Source of the DNA: Sinorhizobium chiapasense
Lineage (GTDB): Bacteria; Pseudomonadota; Alphaproteobacteria; Rhizobiales; Rhizobiaceae
Direction of reading: 5' to 3'
NCBI RefSeq assembly: GCF_036488675.1
Contig: NZ_CP133148.1
Span: 4,089,001 to 4,153,000 of the forward strand
Length of the DNA: 64,000 nucleotides
In this document: piece by piece, positions 29,101-37,779 of the stretch
Layout: every line of letters starts with the position of its first letter
Numbering within the stretch: position 1 is the stretch's first letter
The notes under the pieces: model-generated
The model's database searches: none
What the model was told of the DNA's origin: nothing
Seen by the model: only the letters and a program-made list of their open reading frames with translations
Program-made: the position numbers and the translations under genes

Positions 29101-29682
29101 AACGAGCTTAGCCATCGCGTCAAGAATACGCTGGCCGTCGTGCAATCGCTCGCGCGCCAGACGATGCGCACCTCGGATTCGCAGGAGGACTTCGTCGAGC
29201 GTTTCGAAGGACGCCTCGCAGCTCTGGCAAGCGCGCATAAGCTGCTCGTCGAATCGGAATGGAGCGGCGCCGAGCTCAGCGCACTGGCGCTCAGCCAGCT
29301 TGAGGCCTACACCGGTAGCGACGGGCGCAAACTGCAACTCGAAGGCGAGCCTGTGACGCTTCCGCCGGATACAGCGACGCCTTTCGGCCTCGTTCTCCAT
29401 GAACTTGCCACCAATGCCGCGAAATACGGAGCTTTCGCGACCGAAAACGGGCAGGTCAAGCTCAGTTGGAAGCGCCGGAACAATAACCGCCAACTGACCG
29501 TTAGGTGGGAGGAACACGGTGGTCCGCCGGTCGAGCCGCCAGGCGAGCAGGGTTTCGGCGGCGTGTTGATCGAAAAGAGTTTGCCCGGAGCTACGGTTCA
29601 TCGTGATTTCCAGCCTGATGGGGTCGTCTGCACGATCGACATCGAGCTTCCGGAGATCCCGCAAAATGGTGCGGACCGCTGA
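26191..29682 (+). CDS. CheB-CheR-PAS-HWE histidine kinase fusion protein
   Basis: 1163 residues. (1) CheB methylesterase, about 8-195: GIGASAGGVHAL, VVIVHLDPDARSE, VILTGAGADGAIG. (2) CheR methyltransferase, about 210-480: FFRDPAAFKSL, VWVPGCATGEETYTIGILL, DMISCRNLLIYLD. (3) PAS-like region about 510-620. (4) A coiled coil about 640-720 made of repeated (A/S)-N/T-E-E-L units. (5) Two PAS modules about 725-980. (6) HWE/HisKA_2 kinase: phospho-histidine in NELSHRVKNTLAVVQSLARQT, ATP-binding HELATNAAKYGAF. All catalytic motifs appear intact. It overlaps the response regulator by 17 bp. Signal unknown. Confidence 0.93.
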   Translation: MGQESDPPIVGIGASAGGVHALQTFFDHLPAETDAAFVVIVHLDPDARSELANILASRTKMQVTQVEDHARLESNRVYVIAPNRRLNIADGTISAQPFEEARAHRAPIDLFFRSLAEQHGTAFAVILTGAGADGAIGVKAIKEAGGIVLVQDPNEAEYASMPRNAIATEVADFVLPVQELPERLAELLANRAPLPSAEGRSSVEDILARILAHVRARTGHDFSQYKRATILRRVGRRAQVTRKESIAEYYAYLRENVEEAQALFSDFLISVTTFFRDPAAFKSLADNIVPQLFDGKEAGDSIRVWVPGCATGEETYTIGILLLEEAARRDLTPEIQVFGSDLDGGALAIAREGRFPATIEGDLSEERLRRFFQREGDHYRVRRELRDVVLFASHSLLRDPPFSHLDMISCRNLLIYLDRQLQQQVCSTFHYALNPGGYLFLGSSESADHPAGLFRTVDREARIYRSIAGAGERRPTLPVLLGPHQTAERAPVVARPPSPSGSFSDAALHRQMLEKIAPPSMLVDESHRAIHLSESAGRFLQPSGGPISTDATDLVREEFRFDLRAALHRAFERNEATLSMPILAQVDGQPHRVYLQVKPVLQGSDPTRHALVLFIEGEAIDKGENAVSETGDGHPAANQTIRQLQEELQLAQNRLRVTREESEAANEELRAANEELQSMNEEYRSTAEELETSKEELQSINEELQTVNNELKVKLESVSRAHSDLQNLMAATDVATLFLNPLLRIKRFTPRLTEIFNVTANDEGRPITDFTHQLEYDALADDARSVLEHLAPIEHEVKGRNGRWYLVRMRPYRTIDDKIDGVVATFVDITERRQAEENARESKQRLDQEARLVELSRSPIFVWDYDDGIKQWNRGSEELYGYSREEAIGREKEKLLKTKVPGSSFENLLQALLADGHWSGELRHTTKEGHVLTVESQIELLPVGERRLVLESTRDVTDRKRWEQRRQLLVNELSHRVKNTLAVVQSLARQTMRTSDSQEDFVERFEGRLAALASAHKLLVESEWSGAELSALALSQLEAYTGSDGRKLQLEGEPVTLPPDTATPFGLVLHELATNAAKYGAFATENGQVKLSWKRRNNNRQLTVRWEEHGGPPVEPPGEQGFGGVLIEKSLPGATVHRDFQPDGVVCTIDIELPEIPQNGADR

Positions 29683-30052
29683 CGAGAACCAAGCTCTTTG
29701 CGGCGTCAGAATTCTGATCGCTGAGGACGAGATCTTGATCGCACTCGACATGGAGGCCGCGTTTCGCGACGCCGGCGCCGACGTCGTCGGTCCGTGTACA
29801 ACGATCGCGGCCGCGCTGGATGCGGTCAGGAACGAAGCACTATCGCTTGCCGTACTCGACATCCGTCTTGGTCAAGTCACGACCGAGGAGGTCAGCGATC
29901 TGCTTGCCGAACGAGGCGTCCCCTTCCTCTTCTACAGCGGGCAAGCGTTGCCTGTGGAAATGCAACGGAAATGTAACGGCGCGCTCGTCGTCGACAAGCC
30001 GGCCGCCCAGCAGGACCTCGTTGGCGCTGCCGCCAAACTGCTGGCCGCCTAG
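29666..30052 (+). CDS. Single-domain response regulator
   Basis: 128 residues from ATG 29666, inside the last 17 bp of the kinase gene, so translation is coupled. It is a receiver domain only: acidic pocket in ILIAEDEILIALD, phospho-acceptor aspartate in LAVLDIRLGQ, switch threonine/serine region FLFYSG and the conserved lysine in VVDKPA. No output domain is present, so it likely works as a phosphate shuttle or by protein contact, as expected for partners of HWE kinases. The longer open frame from 29603 is not needed. Confidence 0.9.
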   Translation: MVRTADENQALCGVRILIAEDEILIALDMEAAFRDAGADVVGPCTTIAAALDAVRNEALSLAVLDIRLGQVTTEEVSDLLAERGVPFLFYSGQALPVEMQRKCNGALVVDKPAAQQDLVGAAAKLLAA

Positions 30053-30062
30053 GCCATTCCGC

Positions 30063-30695
30063 TCAGGCTGCGGACTCCGCGGGCTGTATCGTCCGGAAGC
30101 TGGTGAAGAGGCGTTTGAGTGCGTCGCGACCTTCGGCCGCCAGATCGAATCGACGTCCGAACAGCAGCCATTCGGTGCATAGCCCCATCATCAGCCAGCG
30201 CAACGCGCGCGCGGCGGATGCCGGCGTCCAGTTGGCTTGCAGTTGCCCCCGTTCGAGCGCACGCGCGAAGGCGAGTTCAAGCACGGCGTCGTGCCGCTCG
30301 TCGATTTCCTTCTGCCGCACCAGCACCGCAGACATGTCGCTGTCGTAGTCGCATCGCAGCATGATCGCGAGAATGCGCTGCCGCTGCTCGTCCCTGGCAA
30401 GCGTCTCCAGCCAATCGACGGTCGCGCTTTCGACGATCGCGAGCGTGTCGGAAGCCTCGGTCTCGATCTCGCGCGCGATCATGTCTTCCTGCGGCAGAGG
30501 CACGGCATCGTAGAGCGCCAGGAAGAGATCGGTCTTGTTGGCGAAGTGCCAGTAGATGGCGCCGCGCGTAACCCCGGCAGCCTTGGCCACCTCCTCAAGC
30601 GTCGTATTGGAAACACCCTTGGCGTAAAACACCCGCTCGGCGGCGTTCAGGATCTTCTGTCGTGTTGCCTCGGCGTCGGCCTTGGTTCGGCGCAT
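30063..30695 (-). CDS. smeR: TetR-family repressor of the SmeAB-type efflux pump
   Basis: 210 residues from ATG 30695. The N-terminal helix-turn-helix is about residues 12-58 (TRQKILNAAERVFYAKGV, LEEVAKAAGVTRGAIYWHF), close to AcrR/TtgR regulators; the C-terminal ligand domain is AcrR-like (TetR_C_2). It lies downstream of the pump genes on the same strand, the arrangement known for smeAB-smeR of S. meliloti. The gap to smeB contains three hairpins, so it may be transcribed separately. Its likely target is the operator upstream of smeA at 35343-35366. Confidence 0.87.
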   Translation of the reverse strand: MRRTKADAEATRQKILNAAERVFYAKGVSNTTLEEVAKAAGVTRGAIYWHFANKTDLFLALYDAVPLPQEDMIAREIETEASDTLAIVESATVDWLETLARDEQRQRILAIMLRCDYDSDMSAVLVRQKEIDERHDAVLELAFARALERGQLQANWTPASAARALRWLMMGLCTEWLLFGRRFDLAAEGRDALKRLFTSFRTIQPAESAA

Positions 30696-30845
30696 GCAAT
30701 TCTCCCAGATCACGTGATTTTGGGTCGGATCGACCCAAAATCTTAAACGTGATCGATTCAAAAAAGTTAGAGCGTGATGCGGGCGGAAAACCGCTCACGC
30801 TCTAGCGCGACGGCCCGCCGGATGAGGCGGGCCGTCGATCGTCGA
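30696..30845. repeat. Cluster of three palindromes between smeB and smeR
   Basis: GACGGCCCGCC/GGCGGGCCGTC at about 30808-30835 follows the smeB stop and may be a terminator. AGAGCGTGA/TCACGCTCT spans 30769-30803. ATTTTGGGTCG-GAT-CGACCCAAAAT spans 30717-30741, inside flanking GATCACGTGAT/ACGTGATC sequence. The last two resemble repeats common in Rhizobiales intergenic regions. Confidence 0.6.
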
Positions 30846-33800
30846 TCACTCGGCAGCGTCGGCGATCTCGGTTGCGGTATCCTCAACCGGGGCCGTTTGC
30901 GGCCCGGTCGTTGCCGCGCTCTTCCGCCCGAACATCTTCATGATGAACACGAAGAAGATCGGGACAAAGAAGATCGCCAGCACCGTTGCCGAGATCATGC
31001 CGCCCATGACGCCGGTGCCGATGGCGCGCTGGCTGCCGGAGCTTGCGCCCGTCGCGATCGCCAGCGGCAGAACGCCGAGGGTGAAGGCGAGCGAGGTCAT
31101 CAGGATCGGCCGGAAGCGCAGGTGCGCCGCTTCGAGCGTTGCGTCGATTAACGACTTGCCCTGGTCACGCAGTTCCTTGGCGAACTCGATGATCAGGATG
31201 GCGTTCTTCGCCGAGAGGCCAATGATCGCGATCAGGCCGACCTTGAAGTAGACATCGTTCGGCATGTCCCGCATCGTGACCGCGAGCACGGCGCCGATGA
31301 CGCCGAGCGGCACGACCATAATCACCGAGACAGGAATGGACCAGCTCTCGTAAAGCGCCGCCAGGCACAGGAAGACGAGCAGGCAGGACAGCGCGATCAG
31401 GAGCGGCGCCTGCGAGCCCGACTGAATTTCCTGCAGCGACTGACCGGTCCATTCGTAACCGAAGCCCGCCGGAAGCTGGGCCGCCAAGCGTTCCATTTCG
31501 GCAATCGCATCGCCCGAGGAATAGCCGGGAGCGGCTTCGCCGCTGATGCGGACCGCCGGATAGCCGTTATAGCCTACCGTCTGGGTCGGAGCCTTGATCC
31601 ACTCGACGCTTGCAAAGGCGGAGAGCGGAACCATGCCGCCGTTCGAGTTGCGAACGTTGAGGTTCAGGAGATCCGCGGTCTGCATGCGCTTCGTCTCGTC
31701 CGCCTGCACCGTCACGCGCTGCATGCGGCCGGCATTCGGGAAGTCGTTGACATAGGACGAGCCGAGATTGGTCGAGATCGTCGAGTTGATGTCGGCAAAG
31801 GTCACGCCGAAGGTGTTGGCCTTCTCGCGATCGATATTGACGGTAACCTGCGCTGCATCGGGCATGCCCTCGAAACGGACGCCGGTCAGCACGTTGCTCT
31901 GAGAGGCAAGCCCGAGCAGCTGGTCGCGTGCCTGGGCGAGTGCTGTTTCGCCGAGCCCGCCGCGATCCTGCAGGCGGAAGGAGAAGCCGCCGGTCGTGCC
32001 GAGGCCCTGGATCGCCGGCGGCGACAGGGCGAAGCTGATCGCGTCCTTGATCTGGCTCATCGCCATCGTGGCGCGCCCGGCGATCGACTGCGCCGCATTG
32101 TTGGCGTCACGCTCGCTCCAGTCCTTGAGCGTCACGAAGGCGAGGCCCGCATTCTGCCCGGTGCCGAAGAAGGAGAAACCGTTGATCGCAACGATCGTGT
32201 CGACTGCCTTCTCCTGGCCGAAGATCTTCTCCGCCTGCTCGATGGCCTCGGTCGTACGGTTCCCGGTCGCTTCCGAAGGCAATTGCATCATGACGATGAC
32301 AAAGCCCTGGTCCTCGTCCGGCAGGAAGGACGAAGGCAGCTGCAGGAAGGCCCAGCCAAGTCCCGCGAGCAGTGCCAGGTAAATGACCATGAAGCGGCCG
32401 GTGCGGTGCACCACGCCTCTGACGACGCGGGTATAGCCATGCGACGTGCGGTCGAAGCTCCGGTTGAACCAGCCGAAGAAGCCGCGCTTGGCGTGATGAT
32501 GGCCCTTCGGAACCTGCTTCAGGAAGCTCGCGCAGAGCGCGGGTGTCAGCGAGAGGGCGAGCAGCGCCGAGAACAGGATCGAGACGACCATGGTCAGGCT
32601 GAACTGGCGGTAAATCACGCCGACGGCGCCCGGGAAGAAGGCCATCGGGATGAACACGGAAGCGAGCACCAGCGTGATGCCGATCACCGCGCCGGTAATC
32701 TGCTTCATCGCCTTGCGTGTGGCTTCCTTCGGCGTCAGCCCCTCTTCCGACATGATGCGCTCGACGTTCTCGACGACGATGATCGCGTCGTCGACGAGGA
32801 TGCCGATCGCCAGCACCATGCCGAACATCGTCAAGACGTTGATCGAGAAGCCCATCGCCAGCATCACCGCACAGGTGCCGAGAAGGGCGACCGGTACGAC
32901 GATCGTCGGGATGATCGTGTAGCGGACGTTCTGAAGGAACAGGAACATCACCAGGAAGACGAGGCCGACAGCCTCGACAAGGGTATGCAGCACCTTCTCG
33001 ATCGACACCGCGACGAAGGGCGACGTGTCGTAGGGAATGGAATACTCCAGCCCCGGCGGGAAGAATTCCGCGAGTTCGTCCATGCGCGCCTTGATCGCAG
33101 CCGAGGTCGACATCGCATTGCCGCTCGGCGAGAGCTGCACGGCAATGGCCGCCGAGGGCTTGCCGTTGAGGCGCGTCGAGAAGGAATAGCTCTCCCCGCC
33201 GATTTCGAGGCGCGCGACATCGCGCAGCCGCACGGCGGAGCCGTCGGCATTGGCGCGAAGCACGATGGCGCCGAATTCCTCAGGAGTCGAAAGCTGACCC
33301 TTGATGACGACCGGAGCGGCGATCTGCTGCGTGATCGGGTTCGGCTGGGCGCCGATCGAGCCCGAAGCGATCTGGGCGTTCTGTGCCTGGATCGCCGCCG
33401 TCACGTCGGCTGCCGTCAAATTGAGGCCGAGCATCTTGTCCGGATCAAGCCAGACGCGCATCGAGCGTTCGGTCGCAAAGAGCTGTGCACGGCCGACGCC
33501 GGGCACGCGCTGGATTTCGCTGAGCACGTTGCGGCTCAGATAATCACCGAGGCCCGTCGCGTCCAACGACCCGTCAGTCGAGGTAAGCGAGATGATCAGG
33601 AGGAAGCCGGAACCGGCTTCGTCCACCTGCACGCCCTGCTGCCTGACCGAATCGGGCAGGCGCGGCTCGACGCGCTGTACGCGGTTCTGGATGTCGACCG
33701 AGGCCTGGCTGGGGTCGGTGCCGGGCGCGAAAGTCGCGCTGATTTCGGCCGAGCCGGAAGAACTCGTCGTCGATTCGAAATAAAGCAGGCCCTCGACGCC

Positions 33801-34016
33801 GTTCAGTTCGTCCTCGATCAGACGTGTGACGCTCTGATAGGTGTCCTGCGAGGATGCGCCGGGGTAGCTGGTGTTGATCGAGATTTGCGGCGGCGCCACG
33901 TCCGGATATTGCGAGACCGGCAGGAGCGGAATCGCAATGATGCCGGCGAGCATGATGAAGATCGCCACCACCCAGGCAAAGATCGGCCTGTCGATAAAGA
34001 AACTGGGCATGTTCAA
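30846..34016 (-). CDS. smeB: RND multidrug efflux transporter, inner membrane subunit
   Basis: 1056 residues, the usual AcrB/HAE1 length. Begins MPSFFIDRPIFAWVVAIFIMLAGI; twelve membrane segments and two large periplasmic loops. Proton-relay aspartates are in GILVDDAIIVVENVERIM (TM4), and the HAE1 motifs FPGAVGVIYRQFSLTMV and GLSAKNAILIIEFAKEL (lysine in TM10) are present. Pumps drugs and amphiphiles out via a trimeric complex with the adaptor and a TolC-type channel, which is not encoded here. Start lies 4 bp after the smeA stop, one operon. Confidence 0.95.
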   Translation of the reverse strand: MNMPSFFIDRPIFAWVVAIFIMLAGIIAIPLLPVSQYPDVAPPQISINTSYPGASSQDTYQSVTRLIEDELNGVEGLLYFESTTSSSGSAEISATFAPGTDPSQASVDIQNRVQRVEPRLPDSVRQQGVQVDEAGSGFLLIISLTSTDGSLDATGLGDYLSRNVLSEIQRVPGVGRAQLFATERSMRVWLDPDKMLGLNLTAADVTAAIQAQNAQIASGSIGAQPNPITQQIAAPVVIKGQLSTPEEFGAIVLRANADGSAVRLRDVARLEIGGESYSFSTRLNGKPSAAIAVQLSPSGNAMSTSAAIKARMDELAEFFPPGLEYSIPYDTSPFVAVSIEKVLHTLVEAVGLVFLVMFLFLQNVRYTIIPTIVVPVALLGTCAVMLAMGFSINVLTMFGMVLAIGILVDDAIIVVENVERIMSEEGLTPKEATRKAMKQITGAVIGITLVLASVFIPMAFFPGAVGVIYRQFSLTMVVSILFSALLALSLTPALCASFLKQVPKGHHHAKRGFFGWFNRSFDRTSHGYTRVVRGVVHRTGRFMVIYLALLAGLGWAFLQLPSSFLPDEDQGFVIVMMQLPSEATGNRTTEAIEQAEKIFGQEKAVDTIVAINGFSFFGTGQNAGLAFVTLKDWSERDANNAAQSIAGRATMAMSQIKDAISFALSPPAIQGLGTTGGFSFRLQDRGGLGETALAQARDQLLGLASQSNVLTGVRFEGMPDAAQVTVNIDREKANTFGVTFADINSTISTNLGSSYVNDFPNAGRMQRVTVQADETKRMQTADLLNLNVRNSNGGMVPLSAFASVEWIKAPTQTVGYNGYPAVRISGEAAPGYSSGDAIAEMERLAAQLPAGFGYEWTGQSLQEIQSGSQAPLLIALSCLLVFLCLAALYESWSIPVSVIMVVPLGVIGAVLAVTMRDMPNDVYFKVGLIAIIGLSAKNAILIIEFAKELRDQGKSLIDATLEAAHLRFRPILMTSLAFTLGVLPLAIATGASSGSQRAIGTGVMGGMISATVLAIFFVPIFFVFIMKMFGRKSAATTGPQTAPVEDTATEIADAAE

Positions 34017-34020
34017 GCTC

Positions 34021-35241
34021 TCACTTCACTTCAGTGGCGGGCTTTTCGCCGTCGGCTGCCGAAGCGCTGGCCTGTTCGGCCGCGGGCTTTGCATTCGGGT
34101 CCCAGTCGGAGGGCTGCACAGGCGCACCCGGGCCGACCTTCTGGAAGCCCTCGACGATCACCTTTTCGCCGGCCTTGAGACCGGAGGTCACCTGCCAGCG
34201 TTCGCTGACCGTGCGTCCAAGCGTGACGTTGCGGAATTCGACCTTGTTGTCGGCGCTTACGACGTAGACTTGGGACTGGCCGGCATTGTTGCGCTGGACA
34301 GCCTGCTGCGGCACGGTGATCGCATCCTTCTCCAATCCCTGCTGGATCTGCACGCGCACATACATGCCCGGCAGCAGATCGTTGTTGGGGTTCGGGAACT
34401 CACCGCGCAGCGTCACCTGGCCGGTGGTCGCGTCCACGGCAGCTTCGGAGAAGAGCAGCTTGCCCTTCAGCGCATAAGGCGTTCCGTCGTCGAGGATGAG
34501 CTGGACTTCGGCTTCGTTGTCGGAGCTCATCATCTGACCGTCCTTGAGCGCCTTGCGCAGGCGGATGAGGTCAGTCGCCGACTGGGTGAAGTCGGCATAG
34601 ATCGGGTCGAGCTGCTGGATCGTCGCAAGGTTCTGCGTGTCGGTCGCACTGACCAGGGCGCCTTCGGTGATGAGCGCCCGGCCGATCCGGCCGCCGATCG
34701 GCGCCGTGACATTCGCATATTGCAGGTTGAGCTTCGCATCGGCGAGACCCGCCTGGGCGATGCCGACATCGGCCTCCGCCTGGGCGACCGCTGCAATCGC
34801 ATCATCGAACTGCTGAATTGCCGTGAACTGCGCGTCCTTCAATCGAGACTGCCGATCGGCGGTCCGCTTGGCCTGGTCGAGCACCGCCTGCGCCCGCTTC
34901 AGCGTGGCCTCGGCACTGTCGACCTTCACCTGGAAGGGGGCCGGGTCGATCCGATAAAGCACATCGCCTTCCTTGACGATGGTGCCCTGCTCGAACACGC
35001 GCTCGACGACGATCCCGGAAACCCGCGGCCGAACCTCGGCAATGCGCGTCGCAGTGATGCGGCCCGGCAGTTCATTGGTGATCGGCAGAGCTTCCGCGGC
35101 CGTCGTGTATACGGCCACGGCCGACGGCGGGAAGGCAGCGGCGGCCTGTTGTTCTTCATTCTTCTGGCAGCCGGCGAGAAAAATCACAGTTGCCAGGGTC
35201 GCGGCCAGTGTCGGTCGTTTCATACGCATCGCAATGTCCAT
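34021..35241 (-). CDS. smeA: RND efflux periplasmic adaptor (membrane fusion lipoprotein)
   Basis: 406 residues from ATG 35241. A lipoprotein signal ends in VIFLAGCQ; in-frame ATGs at 35229 and 35223 are alternatives. Order of parts: beta-barrel start, lipoyl half (RITATRIAEVRPRVSGIV), helical hairpin (TLKRAQAVLDQAKRTADRQSRL), second lipoyl half (VTAPIGGRIGRALITEGALV), beta-barrel. It joins the RND pump to an outer-membrane channel. First gene of the smeAB-type operon; the operator at 35343-35366 lies about 100 bp upstream. Confidence 0.92.
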   Translation of the reverse strand: MDIAMRMKRPTLAATLATVIFLAGCQKNEEQQAAAAFPPSAVAVYTTAAEALPITNELPGRITATRIAEVRPRVSGIVVERVFEQGTIVKEGDVLYRIDPAPFQVKVDSAEATLKRAQAVLDQAKRTADRQSRLKDAQFTAIQQFDDAIAAVAQAEADVGIAQAGLADAKLNLQYANVTAPIGGRIGRALITEGALVSATDTQNLATIQQLDPIYADFTQSATDLIRLRKALKDGQMMSSDNEAEVQLILDDGTPYALKGKLLFSEAAVDATTGQVTLRGEFPNPNNDLLPGMYVRVQIQQGLEKDAITVPQQAVQRNNAGQSQVYVVSADNKVEFRNVTLGRTVSERWQVTSGLKAGEKVIVEGFQKVGPGAPVQPSDWDPNAKPAAEQASASAADGEKPATEVK

Positions 35242-35342
35242 AATCAAAGGACCGCCCGCAGCCGTTGCACCTTGCAATTTTGCGCGGTCCGAAAGTGAGA
35301 TGAAGCGGATCCGGTATCGGCGTGGGAACATACCGGGAGGCT

Positions 35343-35366
35343 AATATACAGACACAAATGTATGTT
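35343..35366 (-). promoter_or_regulatory. AcrR-like operator upstream of smeA
   Basis: On the minus strand the 24-bp site begins AACATACATTTGTG and ends TGTATATT. It matches the E. coli AcrR operator (as I remember it) at 19 of 24 positions and has inverted ATACA/TGTAT half-sites. It should be bound by the TetR protein encoded at 30063-30695. Confidence 0.8.
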
Positions 35367-35412
35367 AAATTCTCCCGCAGTGCAACAGGATTTCGATACC
35401 GTATGAACGGGC

Positions 35413-35453
35413 AAAAAAAGTGAAGAGCCGCAATGCCTTAGACGCTGCGGCTC
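35413..35453 (-). terminator. Terminator-like hairpin on the minus strand
   Basis: Minus strand GAGCCGCA-(13-base loop)-TGCGGCTC is followed shortly by CACTTTTTTTG. It lies about 235 bp beyond the ABC ATPase stop, past a RIME-like element, and would insulate the smeA promoter region from the upstream operon. Confidence 0.6.
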
Positions 35454-35507
35454 GTGACAATCACTCAGCCGTGATGCCTGTCGAAAGGCATGTGGAGACC
35501 GGCGTCC

Positions 35508-35642
35508 GCCCCTCATCCGGCTGCCGCCACCTTCTCCCCTCAGGACTCGTGGCGACAGCTTCGCCACGAAATTAAGGCATGAGCAGCAGCGTCTGGTGTC
35601 CCCTCGCCCCGCTTGCGGGGAGAGGGCTAGGGTGAGGGGCAA
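35508..35642. repeat. RIME-like GC-rich intergenic element, second copy
   Basis: Outer GCCCCTCATCCGG... and ...GGTGAGGGGCAATT ends, inner GCCCCGC/GCGGGGAGAGG hairpin and an extra insert with TCGTGGCGA...TCGCCACGA. Same element type as 5111-5226. Located between the ABC ATPase stop and the smeA region. Confidence 0.7.
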
Positions 35643-35687
35643 TTCTCCGCGTGTGCGCCGATTATGTGGGCCCGCGGCCCGCCAGTA

Positions 35688-36698
35688 TCACTGACCGGAA
35701 TTGATTACCCGATCGTCGGCGTCGAAACGGTGCATGCCGCCGATGATCGGCGTCGCATAGACGATATCGTCCTCGGCATAGCGATGTTCGCCGAACAGTC
35801 GCACGGTGATCGTGCCGACCTCTTCCGAATCGAGATAGACGATCGTGTCGGCGCCGAGATGTTCGACGTGGATGACCTTGCCCTTCCAGTTGCCGCTCTC
35901 GCGGGAAAGCCCGATATGCTCGGGCCGGATCCCGATTGTCTTGGCTTGCGTGTCGCCGAGCCGCCCGCCCTCGATGAAATTCATCTGCGGCGAACCGATG
36001 AAGCCGGCGACGAAGACGTTGGCCGGGCGATTATAGAGTTCCATCGGCGAACCGACCTGCTCGACGCGTCCGGCATTCAGGACGACGATCTTGTCGGCGA
36101 GCGTCATGGCCTCGACCTGGTCATGGGTGACGTAGATCATCGTTGCCTTGAGGCTGCGGTGCAGCCGGGCGATCTCCAGGCGTGTATTGACGCGCAGCGC
36201 CGCATCGAGATTCGACAGCGGTTCGTCGAAGAGAAACAGTTTGGGCTCGCGAACGATCGCGCGGCCGATTGCCACGCGCTGCCGCTGCCCACCCGAAAGC
36301 TCCGCGGGACGGCGTGCTAGGTAAGGCTCCAGCGACAGCATGCCGGCCGCCTTGGCGACCTTCTCGTCGATCTCTTTCTTCGGCGCGCCCGCCTGCTTGA
36401 GGCCAAGCCCCATATTGTCCTTGACCGTCAGGTGCGGATAGAGCGCGTAGGACTGGAACACCATGGCGATGCCGCGCTTGGCCGGAGCCACATGGCCGAC
36501 CTCCGCACCGTCGATCTGCACGCTGCCCGAGGTGGCGTCCTCGAGCCCGGCAATCGTGCGCAACAGCGTCGATTTTCCACAGCCGGAGGGGCCGACGAAA
36601 ATGACGAACTCGCCGTCCTTGACCTCGAGGTCGATGCCTTTCAGCACTTCATGGCCGCCGAAGGCCTTGCGGATGGATTTGAGCTGCAGTGATCCCAC
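35688..36698 (-). CDS. Sugar ABC transporter ATP-binding protein (MsmK/UgpC type)
   Basis: 336 residues from GTG 36698, with AAGAGGGG before it; the frame upstream of that is a shadow of the dehydrogenase gene. Walker [17 protein letters not shown], signature [16 protein letters not shown] and Walker [16 protein letters not shown] are intact, and a C-terminal TOBE/OB regulatory domain follows from about residue 235. It powers the sugar importer encoded just upstream on the same strand. Last gene of the five-gene importer operon. Confidence 0.92.
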   Translation of the reverse strand: MGSLQLKSIRKAFGGHEVLKGIDLEVKDGEFVIFVGPSGCGKSTLLRTIAGLEDATSGSVQIDGAEVGHVAPAKRGIAMVFQSYALYPHLTVKDNMGLGLKQAGAPKKEIDEKVAKAAGMLSLEPYLARRPAELSGGQRQRVAIGRAIVREPKLFLFDEPLSNLDAALRVNTRLEIARLHRSLKATMIYVTHDQVEAMTLADKIVVLNAGRVEQVGSPMELYNRPANVFVAGFIGSPQMNFIEGGRLGDTQAKTIGIRPEHIGLSRESGNWKGKVIHVEHLGADTIVYLDSEEVGTITVRLFGEHRYAEDDIVYATPIIGGMHRFDADDRVINSGQ

Positions 36699-36714
36699 GT
36701 GTTGCCCCTCTTGG

Positions 36715-37779
36715 TTAAAGCTTGACCGGCATGCCGGTGCGCACGCTTTCGTCCGCTGCGAGGCAGATCCTGAGCGACTGCACGGCGTCATCCATGTGGC
36801 GGTCGAGATTGATGTTTTCGCGAATGGCCTTGAGCACGAAGGCCTGCTCACGGTCGCAGAGTTCCTGGTGCCCCGGCTCTCCTTCCATGGTCAGGTCCTC
36901 GTCGGACTTGAGGAAGCGGCCGCCCGCTCCGGTCGCGGCGCTGTGCACGCGAATGACGGAGGTTTTGGTGTGGACGTCGATGTCGTCGGATTTGGCGTTC
37001 TGGTCCATGACGATCGAAACCGATCCGTTCGGCGAGATCACGTCCTTCACGAAGAAGGCGGTCTCGGAGATCATCGGTCCCCAGCCGGCCTCGTACCAGC
37101 CGACCGACCTGTCGTCGAAGATCACCTGCAGATGGCCGTAGTTGTACATGTCCGGCGCCACTTCGTCGGAGAGGCGCAGACCCATGCCGCGGACCTCGAC
37201 CGGCCTGGCGTCGGTGATCTGGCACATGACGTCGACATAATGCACGCCGCAATCGACGATAGGGGGCGTAGTCTCCATCAGCGACTTGTGCGTTGCCCAG
37301 GTCGGCCCGCTGGACTGCTGGTTCAAGTTCATGCGGAAGACGTAAGGCCCCCCCAATTTCCGGGCCTCCGCGATCAGCCGCATCCAGGATGGATGGTGGC
37401 GCAGGATGTAGCCGATCACCAGCTTGCGGCCGTTAGCCCGTGCGCAGGCGACGACCCGCTCGGCATCGGCGACGGTCGTTGCAAGCGGTTTTTCGACAAA
37501 AACATGCGCGCCGGCTTCCATGGCCATGACGGCATAGTCCGCGTGGCTGTCGGAATAGGTGTTGATCGAGCAGAGTTCCGGTTTGAGTTCGAGGAGCGCC
37601 TCCGGAAAGGAGGGCAGGATTTCGTAGCCCGACAGTTGCTCCGGCAGGGCGACCTTCGAGCGGTTGACGAGGCCGACGATCTCGAAGCCGGGGTTGTGAT
37701 GGTAGGCGAGCGCATGGCTGCGGCCCATATTGCCGAGGCCCGCGCAAAGAACGCGGAGCGGGTTGACGGGTGAACTCAC
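36715..37779 (-). CDS. Gfo/Idh/MocA-family oxidoreductase
   Basis: 354 residues. The N-terminal Rossmann fold has [18 protein letters not shown] and the family motif [18 protein letters not shown] with the E-K-P active-site lysine. Members oxidise or isomerise sugars with NAD(P). ATG 37779 overlaps the permease stop by 4 bp, so it belongs to the importer operon and probably acts on the imported sugar or its product. The specific reaction is unknown. Confidence 0.9.
   Translation of the reverse strand: MSSPVNPLRVLCAGLGNMGRSHALAYHHNPGFEIVGLVNRSKVALPEQLSGYEILPSFPEALLELKPELCSINTYSDSHADYAVMAMEAGAHVFVEKPLATTVADAERVVACARANGRKLVIGYILRHHPSWMRLIAEARKLGGPYVFRMNLNQQSSGPTWATHKSLMETTPPIVDCGVHYVDVMCQITDARPVEVRGMGLRLSDEVAPDMYNYGHLQVIFDDRSVGWYEAGWGPMISETAFFVKDVISPNGSVSIVMDQNAKSDDIDVHTKTSVIRVHSAATGAGGRFLKSDEDLTMEGEPGHQELCDREQAFVLKAIRENINLDRHMDDAVQSLRICLAADESVRTGMPVKL

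Noticed and set aside
32283..34178. 631-codon frame antisense to the RND transporter
   Set aside because: His/Arg/Asp-rich shadow of smeB; no motif.
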